The notes under the pieces were generated by a model that had not been told where the DNA came from, made no database searches, and saw nothing but the letters and a program-made list of their open reading frames with translations. Positions 7,301 to 14,525 of a stretch of 43,178 bases of DNA are shown one piece after another; positions within the stretch are counted from its first letter, which is position 1, and each line of letters begins with the position of its first letter. Source of the DNA: Gp6-AA40 sp964505975 (lineage in GTDB: Bacteria > Acidobacteriota > Vicinamibacteria > Vicinamibacterales > UBA2999). The stretch is taken from positions 1 to 43,178 of the forward strand of contig CAZDLW010000014.1 in assembly GCA_964505975.1 (NCBI GenBank), read 5' to 3'. The position numbers were made by a program, and so were the translations under genes.

Positions 7301-8852
7301 CGACATCCCGGTACTCACCAAACACGATCCGCAGGACATCTGCAATCTCACCGAGGGTGGCATGCTCTTCAACGGCCCCGACTATGGGCAGTACCAGATT
7401 GTCGCCGCGGCGGGCGGCGCTGTCCACCGCGTCGAGTGCGGCACGCCAGTTCCGTGCGCTGCGGCTGGAACGCATCACGCGGACGCGCTCGATCTGCCTG
7501 CGCTCGACCTCCGGATCGACCCGGAAGATGTCCACCGGGGGCTCGGTGGACGTGTCGGTGAATCGATTGACGCCGACGATGATTGTGTCGCCCGTCTCGA
7601 TGCCACGTTGGGTCGCGTAGGCGGACTCTTGAATCTGCCGCTGGAGGTGGCCAGTCTCGATTGCGACGAGGGTGCCGCCCATCGCCTGGATCCGGTCCAG
7701 CAGTTCGCGTGCCTCACGTTCTATGCGATCTGTCAGCGCCTCGATGGCGTAGGCTCCCGCCACGGGATCCACCGTGTTGGCCACGCCGCTCTCGTGCAGG
7801 AGGATCTGCTGCGTGCGAAGCGCGATCGTGGCACTCTCCGCCGTGGGCAGCGCCAGCGCTTCGTCGCGTCCGTTGCAGTGCAGCGACTGCGTCCCTCCGA
7901 GGATGGCCGCCAGTGCCTGCAGGGCGACACGAACGATGTTGTTGTCGGACTGCTGCGCCGTCAGCGTGCTGCCGGCCGTCTGGGTATGAAATCGCAGCTG
8001 CTGCGCGCGCGCGTTCGTGGCGCCGAAACGGTCGCGCATGAGCCGTGCCCACAGGCGGCGTGCCGCGCGAAATTTGGCGATCTCCTCGAGAAAGTCGTTG
8101 TGCGCGTTGAAGAAGAAGGACAGGCGCTGTCCGAAGGCGTTCACGTCGAGTCCTGCGTGCAGGCACGCCTCGACGTATGCACAGGCGTGCGCAAACGTGA
8201 ACGCCACCTCCTGAACGGCCGTGGAGCCCGCCTCCCGGATGTGATACCCGCTGATGGAGATCGAGTTCCACAAGGGCAGTTCGCGGTCGCAGAACGCCAC
8301 CACGTCGGTCACGAGACGCAGAGAGGACCGAGGGGGATAGATGTACGTGCCGCGCGCGACGTACTCCTTGAGGATGTCGTTCTGGATCGTGCCCGACAAC
8401 TTCCGCAGGTCGCACGCCTGGCGCCGCCCCACGGCGATGTACAACGCCAGCAGCATGATGGCGGTGGCGTTGATCGTCATGGATGTGGAGACGCGGTCGA
8501 GTGAGATGCCGTCGAACAAGGTCGCCATGTCCTCGACCGAGTCGATGGCCACTCCGACCTTGCCAACCTCTCCGGCCGCCAGCGGGTGGTCGGAGTCGTA
8601 GCCAAGCTGCGTCGGCAGGTCGAATGCGACGCTGAGTCCCGTCACGCCCTGCGCGAGGAGGTAACGGAAGCGCCGGTTGGATTCGGTGGCGTCGCCGAAT
8701 CCGGCATACTGCCGCATGGTCCAGGGCCGACCCCGATACATCGAGGATTGAATGCCCCGAGTGAAGGGAAACTCTCCAGGGTGTCCGATATCGGAAGCGA
8801 AGTCCATCTCTGCAAGGTCGTCTGGCGTGGCGTAGGGAAGCCGATCGCGCAT
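7296..8852 (-). CDS. methylmalonyl-CoA mutase large (catalytic) subunit
   Basis: Protein of 518 residues homologous to the substrate-binding TIM-barrel subunit of adenosylcobalamin-dependent acyl-CoA mutases. It has FTRGIQSSMYRG, WTMRQYAGFG with the tyrosine that marks methylmalonyl-CoA rather than isobutyryl-CoA mutase, SVAFDLPTQLGYDSDHP, GTIQNDILKEYVARGTYIYP with the following arginine (SSLR), and QSLHCNGRDEALALPT. It ends without the C-terminal B12-binding domain, so it needs a separate small subunit, not found nearby. ATG 8852 was chosen because it directly precedes the family-like DRLPYATPDDLAEMDF; sequence upstream of it does not look conserved. The N-terminus is shorter than in many homologues. 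The reaction links succinyl-CoA and methylmalonyl-CoA in propionate metabolism. Confidence 0.88.
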   Translation of the reverse strand: MRDRLPYATPDDLAEMDFASDIGHPGEFPFTRGIQSSMYRGRPWTMRQYAGFGDATESNRRFRYLLAQGVTGLSVAFDLPTQLGYDSDHPLAAGEVGKVGVAIDSVEDMATLFDGISLDRVSTSMTINATAIMLLALYIAVGRRQACDLRKLSGTIQNDILKEYVARGTYIYPPRSSLRLVTDVVAFCDRELPLWNSISISGYHIREAGSTAVQEVAFTFAHACAYVEACLHAGLDVNAFGQRLSFFFNAHNDFLEEIAKFRAARRLWARLMRDRFGATNARAQQLRFHTQTAGSTLTAQQSDNNIVRVALQALAAILGGTQSLHCNGRDEALALPTAESATIALRTQQILLHESGVANTVDPVAGAYAIEALTDRIEREARELLDRIQAMGGTLVAIETGHLQRQIQESAYATQRGIETGDTIIVGVNRFTDTSTEPPVDIFRVDPEVERRQIERVRVMRSSRSARNWRAALDAVDSAARRGDNLVLPIVGAVEEHATLGEIADVLRIVFGEYRDVA

Positions 8853-8980
8853 GCTCCAGTCTACGCGTAGGAGAGATATCGCACCGGAACAGGGCCCGTA
8901 TGTCGCGTGAAGGGTCATTGAGGCAGCAGCCGGCTCGTCTGTTCGAAGGAATGGAGCATGCACACCGAGGAGGGGGTTTG

Positions 8981-9009
8981 TTGACACCTGCGAAGCCGGC
9001 CTCTACAAT
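8981..9009 (+). promoter_or_regulatory. near-consensus sigma-70 type promoter
   Basis: TTGACA (8981-8986), exactly 17 bases, then TACAAT (9004-9009). This is the best housekeeping promoter in the window. Transcription would start near 9016, leaving a leader of about 136 nt before the small gene at 9152. Confidence 0.8.
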
Positions 9010-9044
9010 GGCTACAGTCTCCAGAAAGAGGCTAACCCCTGAAA

Positions 9045-9140
9045 ATGAAACATGTTGGCGCCCGTCCGCTGCAGGCCCTCCGCATTGGAGGTGCGCGTTG
9101 GAGCGGGAGACGCCCCGGATCCCCGGCCCGGTGGCGGTGA
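9045..9140 (+). CDS. possible leader peptide (31 aa, arginine-rich)
   Basis: Inside the leader behind the promoter at 8981, an ATG at 9045 opens a 31-codon frame with seven arginines that ends at 9140, one base before the GAGGAGGAG ribosome binding site of the next gene. That geometry would permit translational coupling. No ribosome binding site precedes the ATG, and arginine-rich chance frames are common in GC-rich DNA, so this is tentative. Confidence 0.2.
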   Translation: MKHVGARPLQALRIGGARWSGRRPGSPARWR

Positions 9141-9151
9141 GGAGGAGTGGA

Positions 9152-9454
9152 ATGGATGACGTCGTGAACCGGTTCGCCAAAGAGCTGGCCGACGCGGTCG
9201 CCGCCGCCGTTTCCGGGAGCCCCGAAGTCGAGGCCTGTCGCGCCAGAGCGCGGGAGGCGGGTTACGACATGCGCGTCACCCTCGAGGCGGTGGTCGGGTT
9301 CCTGCACCTCAACAGCGGAACGCCGGTGAGCAAGATCACGACACCGGCGCGGCTCCTGCCCGGCCGCAAGTCCTTCGAGTTGACAGCCAACGACCGTCGC
9401 TTTCTCCGGTCACTTCGCATCGGGTGCGACGAAACGAAAGAAGCTGTGGAATAG
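9152..9454 (+). CDS. small conserved-looking hypothetical protein
   Basis: Protein of 100 residues, starting at the ATG after a strong GAGGAGGAG ribosome binding site (9140-9148). The N-terminal half is predicted helical (FAKELADAVAAAVSG, EACRARAREAGYDM), and the C-terminal part contains FELTANDRRFLRSLRI, a compact motif that looks conserved. No cysteine pair, signal peptide or membrane segment is seen. A frame extending upstream to 8900 was rejected because it crosses the promoter and has poor composition. Function unknown; the strong promoter suggests high constitutive expression. Confidence 0.65.
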   Translation: MDDVVNRFAKELADAVAAAVSGSPEVEACRARAREAGYDMRVTLEAVVGFLHLNSGTPVSKITTPARLLPGRKSFELTANDRRFLRSLRIGCDETKEAVE

Positions 9455-9540
9455 CCCTGCCAGCGGTGAGCTGGATCGGTCGGACGAACGGTGAGCGGAG
9501 GCGGCAGCGTGCTTCGCCGAGGGTTCGTATCGATGCCGGC

Positions 9541-10281
9541 TCACCGCACGGTCCGAGCCGTCTTCTCCGCCGCGCGCCTCGCCACCTCCGGATCTCCCAG
9601 ATAGAACTTCTGCAGGGGCTTCAGATCCTCGTTGAGCAGATAGACGAACGGAATTCCCGTGGGAATATTCAGTTCGACGATGTCGTTGTCGGACATGTGA
9701 TCGAGGTACTTCACGAGAGCTCGCAGACTGTTGCCGTGGGCGGCGATGAGCACGCGTTTGCCCATCTTGATCGCCGGGGCGATGTCGGAATTCCAGAACG
9801 GAAGGAAGCGTGCCACCGTGTCCTTCAGGGATTCGGTAGACGGAACGTGCTCGGGCGCGAGCACCGCGTACCGGCGATCGTGCGATGGGTGGCGCGGGTC
9901 GTGCGCCTCGAGCGGCGGAGGTGGGATGTCATAACTACGGCGCCAGATCTTCACCTGAGCTTCGCCATGACGCGCGGCGGTCTCCGCCTTGTCCAAGCCT
10001 TGCAGTGCGCCGTAGTGCCGCTCGTTGAGCCGCCACGAGCGGTAGACGGGAATCCACATCATGTCCAGCTCGTCGAGCGTGATCCAGAGCGTGCGGATGG
10101 CCCGCTTCAGAACGGATGTGAAGGCGACGTCGAATTCGAACTTCTCCGCGGACAGGAGTTTACCCGCCTCGCGCGCTTCCTCGCGTCCCTTGTCGCTGAG
10201 GTCGACGTCGGTCCAGCCCGTGAACCGGTTCTCCTTGTTCCAGGTGCTTTCGCCGTGACGGAGCAGGACGAGTCGATACAT
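9541..10281 (-). CDS. gpmA: 2,3-bisphosphoglycerate-dependent phosphoglycerate mutase
   Basis: Protein of 246 residues, close to the usual 248-250. The phosphohistidine motif LVLLRHGESTWN is at the N-terminus, followed by RFTGWTDVDLSDKG, the ERHYGALQGLDK block and the second catalytic histidine in LIAAHGNSLRALVKYL. It interconverts 3- and 2-phosphoglycerate in glycolysis. The ATG at 10281 gives the canonical N-terminus; a start 39 nt earlier, immediately after the enolase stop, would add MQRIRLRRFLQIT and cannot be excluded, since no clear ribosome binding site precedes 10281. Directly downstream of eno on the same strand, so the two consecutive glycolytic steps are co-expressed. Confidence 0.92.
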   Translation of the reverse strand: MYRLVLLRHGESTWNKENRFTGWTDVDLSDKGREEAREAGKLLSAEKFEFDVAFTSVLKRAIRTLWITLDELDMMWIPVYRSWRLNERHYGALQGLDKAETAARHGEAQVKIWRRSYDIPPPPLEAHDPRHPSHDRRYAVLAPEHVPSTESLKDTVARFLPFWNSDIAPAIKMGKRVLIAAHGNSLRALVKYLDHMSDNDIVELNIPTGIPFVYLLNEDLKPLQKFYLGDPEVARRAAEKTARTVR

Positions 10282-10320
10282 GGTGATTTGCAGGAATCTA
10301 CGCAGGCGAATCCGCTGCAC

Positions 10321-11628
10321 TCATACGGAAGAGGTGAGCTGCCGGATGGCCGAGCGGCCCGCGTAGCGGCCGGCCGGGCCGAGCTCCTCCTCGATCCGAA
10401 GCAGCTGGTTGTACTTCGAGACGCGGTCGCTCCGGCTCGTGGATCCCGTCTTGATCTGTCCTGCCGAAGTCCCGACGGCCAGATCGGCGATGATGCTGTC
10501 CTCCGTCTCGCCCGAACGGTGCGAGATGACCGTCGCGTACCCGGCCTCGCGCGCGACGGCAATCGCATCCAGGGTTTCGGAGACGGTTCCAATCTGGTTG
10601 AGTTTCACCAGCAGCGCGTTTCCAATCGCGCGCGCGATGCCGGCGCGGAGAATGTCCGGGTTCGTCACGAACACGTCATCGCCAACGAGCTGCACGCGAT
10701 CGCCGAGAGCCCGTGTCAGCGATTCCCATCCGTCCCAGTCGCTTTCGGCGAGCCCGTCTTCGATGGACACAATTGGATATTGTCGCACCCACTCTCGGTA
10801 CAGCTCCACCATTTGAGCGGACGACCGTGTCGGCTCGCCCGATTTCCTGAATACGTAGCGGCCTTCGTCCCAGAGCTCGCTGGCCGCGACGTCGATGGCG
10901 AGAAACATATCCCGCCCCGCGGTGAAGCCCGCTCGACCGATGGCGTCGAGCACCAGGTCCAGCGCTTCCCGATTCGATCGAAGGTTCGGGGCGAAACCGC
11001 CCTCGTCGCCGACGCCGGTGGAGTGGCCGGCCTTCCTCAGAATGGCACGCAGAGCGTGGAAGACCTCGGCGCCTGTCCGCAGGGCCTCGGCAAAGGTTGC
11101 GACGCCGACTGGCATGACCATGAATTCCTGAAAGTCGACACTGCTGTCCGCGTGCGCGCCGCCGTTCAGGATATTGAACATCGGGACCGGCAGGACGTAC
11201 GTGCCGTCCTCCGGGACCCGATGGGCGAGTGCAGCCAGGTGCGCGTACAGGGGGCGGCCAGCGAGGGCGGCCGCTGCTCGAGCGGCTGCCATCGAGACAC
11301 CCAGAACGGCGTTGGCGCCGAGACGGCTCTTGGTCGGCGTACCATCGAGGTCGATGAGAAGGCGGTCGAGCCGACGTTGATCGAGCTGCTGGCCCTGCAG
11401 GGCGGCGGCGATGGCGCCGTTGACGTGTCCGACGGCCGTACGGACACCTTTGCCGTGGTAGCGGCTGTCGTCGCGATCACGGAGCTCGAGTGCCTCGCGT
11501 TCTCCCGTTGACGCCCCTGAGGGCACGGCGGCTCTCCCGAGAGCCATTCCCGCCCAGACATCTACTTCAACCGTGGGATTGCCTCGAGAATCCAGAATCT
11601 CGCGCCCATGGATCCGCGTAATCTCCAT
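10321..11628 (-). CDS. eno: enolase
   Basis: Protein of 435 residues, standard length. It begins ITRIHGREILDSRGNPTVEVDV, with the substrate loop AAVPSGASTGEREALELRD. Metal and catalytic blocks are present: VPMFNILNGGAHADSSVDFQEFM, GVGDEGGFAP, the YPIVSIEDGLAE metal-binding segment, the QLVGDDVFVTN segment, LLVKLNQIGTVSE with the catalytic lysine, and ISHRSGETEDS. It converts 2-phosphoglycerate to phosphoenolpyruvate. The gene lies 56 nt after glgC and 39 nt before gpmA on the reverse strand, consistent with one transcript. Confidence 0.96.
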   Translation of the reverse strand: MEITRIHGREILDSRGNPTVEVDVWAGMALGRAAVPSGASTGEREALELRDRDDSRYHGKGVRTAVGHVNGAIAAALQGQQLDQRRLDRLLIDLDGTPTKSRLGANAVLGVSMAAARAAAALAGRPLYAHLAALAHRVPEDGTYVLPVPMFNILNGGAHADSSVDFQEFMVMPVGVATFAEALRTGAEVFHALRAILRKAGHSTGVGDEGGFAPNLRSNREALDLVLDAIGRAGFTAGRDMFLAIDVAASELWDEGRYVFRKSGEPTRSSAQMVELYREWVRQYPIVSIEDGLAESDWDGWESLTRALGDRVQLVGDDVFVTNPDILRAGIARAIGNALLVKLNQIGTVSETLDAIAVAREAGYATVISHRSGETEDSIIADLAVGTSAGQIKTGSTSRSDRVSKYNQLLRIEEELGPAGRYAGRSAIRQLTSSV

Positions 11629-11684
11629 TCACGATTCCTCTGTGTTCCCTCGTTCGTATCCCTGGATCGCCCTGGCAGGGTCGA

Positions 11685-12974
11685 TCACACCGGTGCGGAT
11701 CCGACGCGGTCCGCGTCTGCCTCTGCGCGCAACGCCTCTTCGCTGATCCGGCCAATGAGCGGTTCATCGTTGGCTGTGACGACGACAACCCCCCCTTCGG
11801 TGACCGTGTGGCGGCGGCGATCCTCGTCGAGATTGAAGCCAATCAGGGCACCCCGAGGAATCAGCACGTCGCGGTCGACGATGACCCGACGCAACCGGGC
11901 GTGCCGGCCCACGCGCCCCCCCGGCATCAGGATCGCCCGTTCGATGTGGCAGAAGCTGTGGACGCGGACATTCGGGCAGAGCACACTGCCGATGATACGG
12001 CTTCCCGACACGATGCACCCGTTCGAAATGATGGAGTCCAGCGCCTGACCGCAGCGGCGGCCTTCTTCGGCAAACACGAACTTGGCGGGCGGTGCCTGTG
12101 GCTGGTAGGTCCTCAGCGGCCATTCCGGATCGTACAGATTGAACTCGGGGTTGACGTGGCAGAGATCCATGCTGGCCTCGAAATACGCATCCAGCGTGCC
12201 GATGTCGCGCCAGTATTTCGAAGCCTTCTTGTTCTCGTCGTAGAAACGGTACGAGTAGACTGGAGCAGAGCGGATGAGCCCGGGGATGATGTTCTTGCCG
12301 AAGTCGTGCTGACTCTCCGCGCGTGCTGCATCGGCTTCGAGTGCCGTGATCAGGACCTCAGCACGAAAAATGTAGATGCCCATGGACGCCAGTGCCACGT
12401 CCGGCGAGCCGGGCATTGGCGTAGCCACCGCCGGCTTTTCATCGAATCCGATGACGCGGTCGTCACTGCCGATGGTCGCGATACCAAAGCGAAACGCCTG
12501 CGTGGCGGGGACTTCGATGGTGGCCAGCGTGGCATCCGCCTGCTTCTCCACGTGGAAGCGCAGCATCCGCGCGTAGTCCATCTTGTACACGTGGTCGCCC
12601 GACAGAACGATGACGTGCCTGGGTGCTTCCCGCACGATCGAATAGAGGTTCTGGAAGACAGCGTCGGCAGTGCCCAGATACCAGTGCTCACCCACGCGCT
12701 TCTGGGGCGGCAGGATCTCGACGAACTCGCCTAGTTCCTCCGAAACCACGCTCCAAGCCATACGAATGTGGCGGTTGAGCGACAGAGACTTGTACTGGGT
12801 GGCAATGAACACCCGCCGCAGACCGGAATTGATGCAATTGCTCAACGTGAAATCGATGATGCGATACGGGCCGCCGAAAAACACTGCCGGCTTCGCTCGT
12901 TCCTTGGTCAGCGGGTAGAGGCGTTCTCCCGCCCCGCCGGCGAGGAGGATCACGAGAACGTCGTCGAGGCTCAT
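11685..12974 (-). CDS. glgC: glucose-1-phosphate adenylyltransferase
   Basis: Protein of 429 residues, typical for bacterial ADP-glucose pyrophosphorylase, which makes ADP-glucose for glycogen. The nucleotidyltransferase signature LLAGGAGERLYPLTKERAKP is at the N-terminus, followed by FGGPYRIIDFTLSNCINSGL, HWYLGTADAVFQN, VLSGDHVYKMDY, the GFDEKP block and the KKASKYWRDIGTLDAY segment. The C-terminal third (SIISNGCIVSGSRIIGSVLCP) has the hexapeptide left-handed beta-helix pattern of the allosteric domain. First gene of a probable glgC-eno-gpmA transcript, tying glycogen storage to lower glycolysis. Glycogen synthase and branching enzyme are not in the window. Confidence 0.95.
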   Translation of the reverse strand: MSLDDVLVILLAGGAGERLYPLTKERAKPAVFFGGPYRIIDFTLSNCINSGLRRVFIATQYKSLSLNRHIRMAWSVVSEELGEFVEILPPQKRVGEHWYLGTADAVFQNLYSIVREAPRHVIVLSGDHVYKMDYARMLRFHVEKQADATLATIEVPATQAFRFGIATIGSDDRVIGFDEKPAVATPMPGSPDVALASMGIYIFRAEVLITALEADAARAESQHDFGKNIIPGLIRSAPVYSYRFYDENKKASKYWRDIGTLDAYFEASMDLCHVNPEFNLYDPEWPLRTYQPQAPPAKFVFAEEGRRCGQALDSIISNGCIVSGSRIIGSVLCPNVRVHSFCHIERAILMPGGRVGRHARLRRVIVDRDVLIPRGALIGFNLDEDRRRHTVTEGGVVVVTANDEPLIGRISEEALRAEADADRVGSAPV

Positions 12975-13382
12975 CTGGTCGCCCCCAGTGGATCAGATTT
13001 GACTCTCCCCATGGATGACGTCTGGGAAGCGCACGAGAATCACCCGGGAGGGTGGGCGCGATGATAGCATGCGGACGCGATTCCTCGTGCCGGGGTGTCC
13101 CCGATGGTTGGCGCGGATTCCCCCGCAAATCGGCCATTCTGGCGGTTCTGCGGCCGTTTGACTTGCCAGTATGACGGGCCTATGATGAGGCGATTCGGAT
13201 TCTTGGATGGTCGGCGGCGCGCACCACGACGCTGGAGACGCAAAGAGCGGGCAGGAAGATCACCGCGTGAGCGAGAGCCGGACCGTTTCGGACGTATGGA
13301 CGGGTAGTGGCGAAGGACGCTCTGATTTAAGGCGGTCAAGGCGGCGAGTCCCTGGAGCACAGAGAAAGGAAGAGAGGCGCAC
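12975..13382. other. 408-bp divergent intergenic region
   Basis: Separates glgC (reverse) from the exported-protein pair (forward). It holds a strong forward promoter at 13158-13186 and a leader of about 190 nt ahead of 13383. A TATCAT box near 13062-13067 on the reverse strand could serve glgC, but I find no good matching -35. No credible gene is present. Confidence 0.6.
13158..13186 (+). promoter_or_regulatory. sigma-70 type promoter of the exported-protein pair
   Basis: TTGACT (13158-13163), 17 bases, TATGAT (13181-13186). Transcription would start near 13193, giving a leader of about 190 nt before the ATG at 13383. The leader contains several short inverted repeats but matches no riboswitch I know. 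Confidence 0.72.
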
Positions 13383-14462
13383 ATGCAGATCCGTCGGGCT
13401 TTCGCACTCTGCGTCCTGGTGGCGCTTGTTGGCGGCTCATGGTCCGTGCACGCTCAGCGAAACGACCGGCGGCAGCAGCAACAGCGTGAACAGCAGGAAA
13501 AACAGGAGGAACAGCTGCGACAGCAGGACGTCGAGACCCTCGTTCTGCTCGTCGATGCGGTCAGCGCCGGGCAGCAGGAAGCGCCAGCGGAGGTTCCCCT
13601 GACCTGGGAATCGAATCATTTCATCAAGGGGCAGGGCGGAGACACGTACATCCCCTTCACCTTGGTGCTGGACCGCTCCCAGCTCACGAGACCGGACGTC
13701 GCGCTGTATGTCCGCATCGTGGACAAGGAACAGGCCGCCGCCGCGCCGCCGCCGGCCGATGCCGCGGCTGTTGTTCCAGACACCCCCCCGCAGCGGCCCA
13801 CCTACGCGTGGGACAACCTGCACTTCATCGCCGTCCCGGCGGACGGCAAGGTGTCTCGTGCCATCGCTCTCAAACCGGGGGACTACGACGCCTTCATCAC
13901 GATCAAGGAGCGGGCCACGGCTGCGGCCGATGCGGCTCCTGCCAAAGTCACCATGTTACGGCATGACTTGTCAGTGCCCGATTTCAGCGACGACAACAGT
14001 CTGACGACCAGCAGCGTGATTCTGGCCTCGGACGTTCAGGTTCTGGCCAACGCCCTGCCGGCGAACCAGCAGGAAGAGAATCCGTACGTGTTCGGGCCGA
14101 TGCGGATTGTGCCGTCGGTTGACGGGCGATTCTCGAGGAGCGGCGAGTTACAGGTGATCTTTTGGATTTACGGGACTCGACCGGAGGCTGCCGGTAAGCC
14201 CAACGTGCAGGTGGAGTTCGACTTCCATCAGCGCCTGCCAGAGGGTGAGAAGTACTTCAACCGGACGGCGCCGCAGGAACTGAACGCCGAGACGTTGCCT
14301 CCAGAGTTCAACATCGCTGAGGGGCATCAGCTTCCTGGCAGCCTGGTGGTGCCGCTGGAGAGCTTCCCAACGGGGGATTACCGCCTCGAGATCAAGGTCA
14401 CCGATAAGGTATCGGGGCAGATGACGACGCAGAACGTCAATTTCACCGTTCTGCCCGTCTGA
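13383..14462 (+). CDS. exported protein of unknown function
   Basis: Protein of 359 residues with a clear Sec signal peptide (MQIRR, a hydrophobic core and cleavage near HAQ at about residue 25). A very glutamine/arginine/glutamate-rich stretch follows (about 26-50, likely coiled coil), then two beta-rich regions. The first contains an alanine/proline-rich insertion (AAAAPPPADAAAVVPDTPP, near 120). The C-terminal domain ends with DYRLEIKVTDKVSGQMTTQNVNFTV, the kind of immunoglobulin-like repeat found in GWxTD/VWFA-type secreted proteins of Acidobacteriota. AGGAAGAGAGG precedes the ATG. It lies 63 nt upstream of the outer-membrane protein gene, in the same transcription unit. Role unknown; probably periplasmic. 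Confidence 0.8.
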   Translation: MQIRRAFALCVLVALVGGSWSVHAQRNDRRQQQQREQQEKQEEQLRQQDVETLVLLVDAVSAGQQEAPAEVPLTWESNHFIKGQGGDTYIPFTLVLDRSQLTRPDVALYVRIVDKEQAAAAPPPADAAAVVPDTPPQRPTYAWDNLHFIAVPADGKVSRAIALKPGDYDAFITIKERATAAADAAPAKVTMLRHDLSVPDFSDDNSLTTSSVILASDVQVLANALPANQQEENPYVFGPMRIVPSVDGRFSRSGELQVIFWIYGTRPEAAGKPNVQVEFDFHQRLPEGEKYFNRTAPQELNAETLPPEFNIAEGHQLPGSLVVPLESFPTGDYRLEIKVTDKVSGQMTTQNVNFTVLPV

Positions 14463-14525
14463 CCGGTGTCGCGGTCGCCCGCGCTACCGAAGACGAGCAG
14501 CGGCACGCCGGCAGAGAGAGCGCGA

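Noticed and set aside
8900..9151. Longer version of the small gene at 9152 starting at 8900
   Set aside because: It would run through the strong promoter at 8981-9009, and the ribosome binding site and conserved-looking sequence both point to 9152.
9424..11511. A 695-codon forward open frame
   Set aside because: Antisense to gpmA and eno, both with full catalytic motifs.
13193..13300. GACGCAAAG in the leader before 13383, as in the c-di-GMP-I (GEMM) riboswitch
   Set aside because: The required GCAAACC half and tetraloop-receptor arrangement upstream are absent, and I could not draw the three-stem fold.
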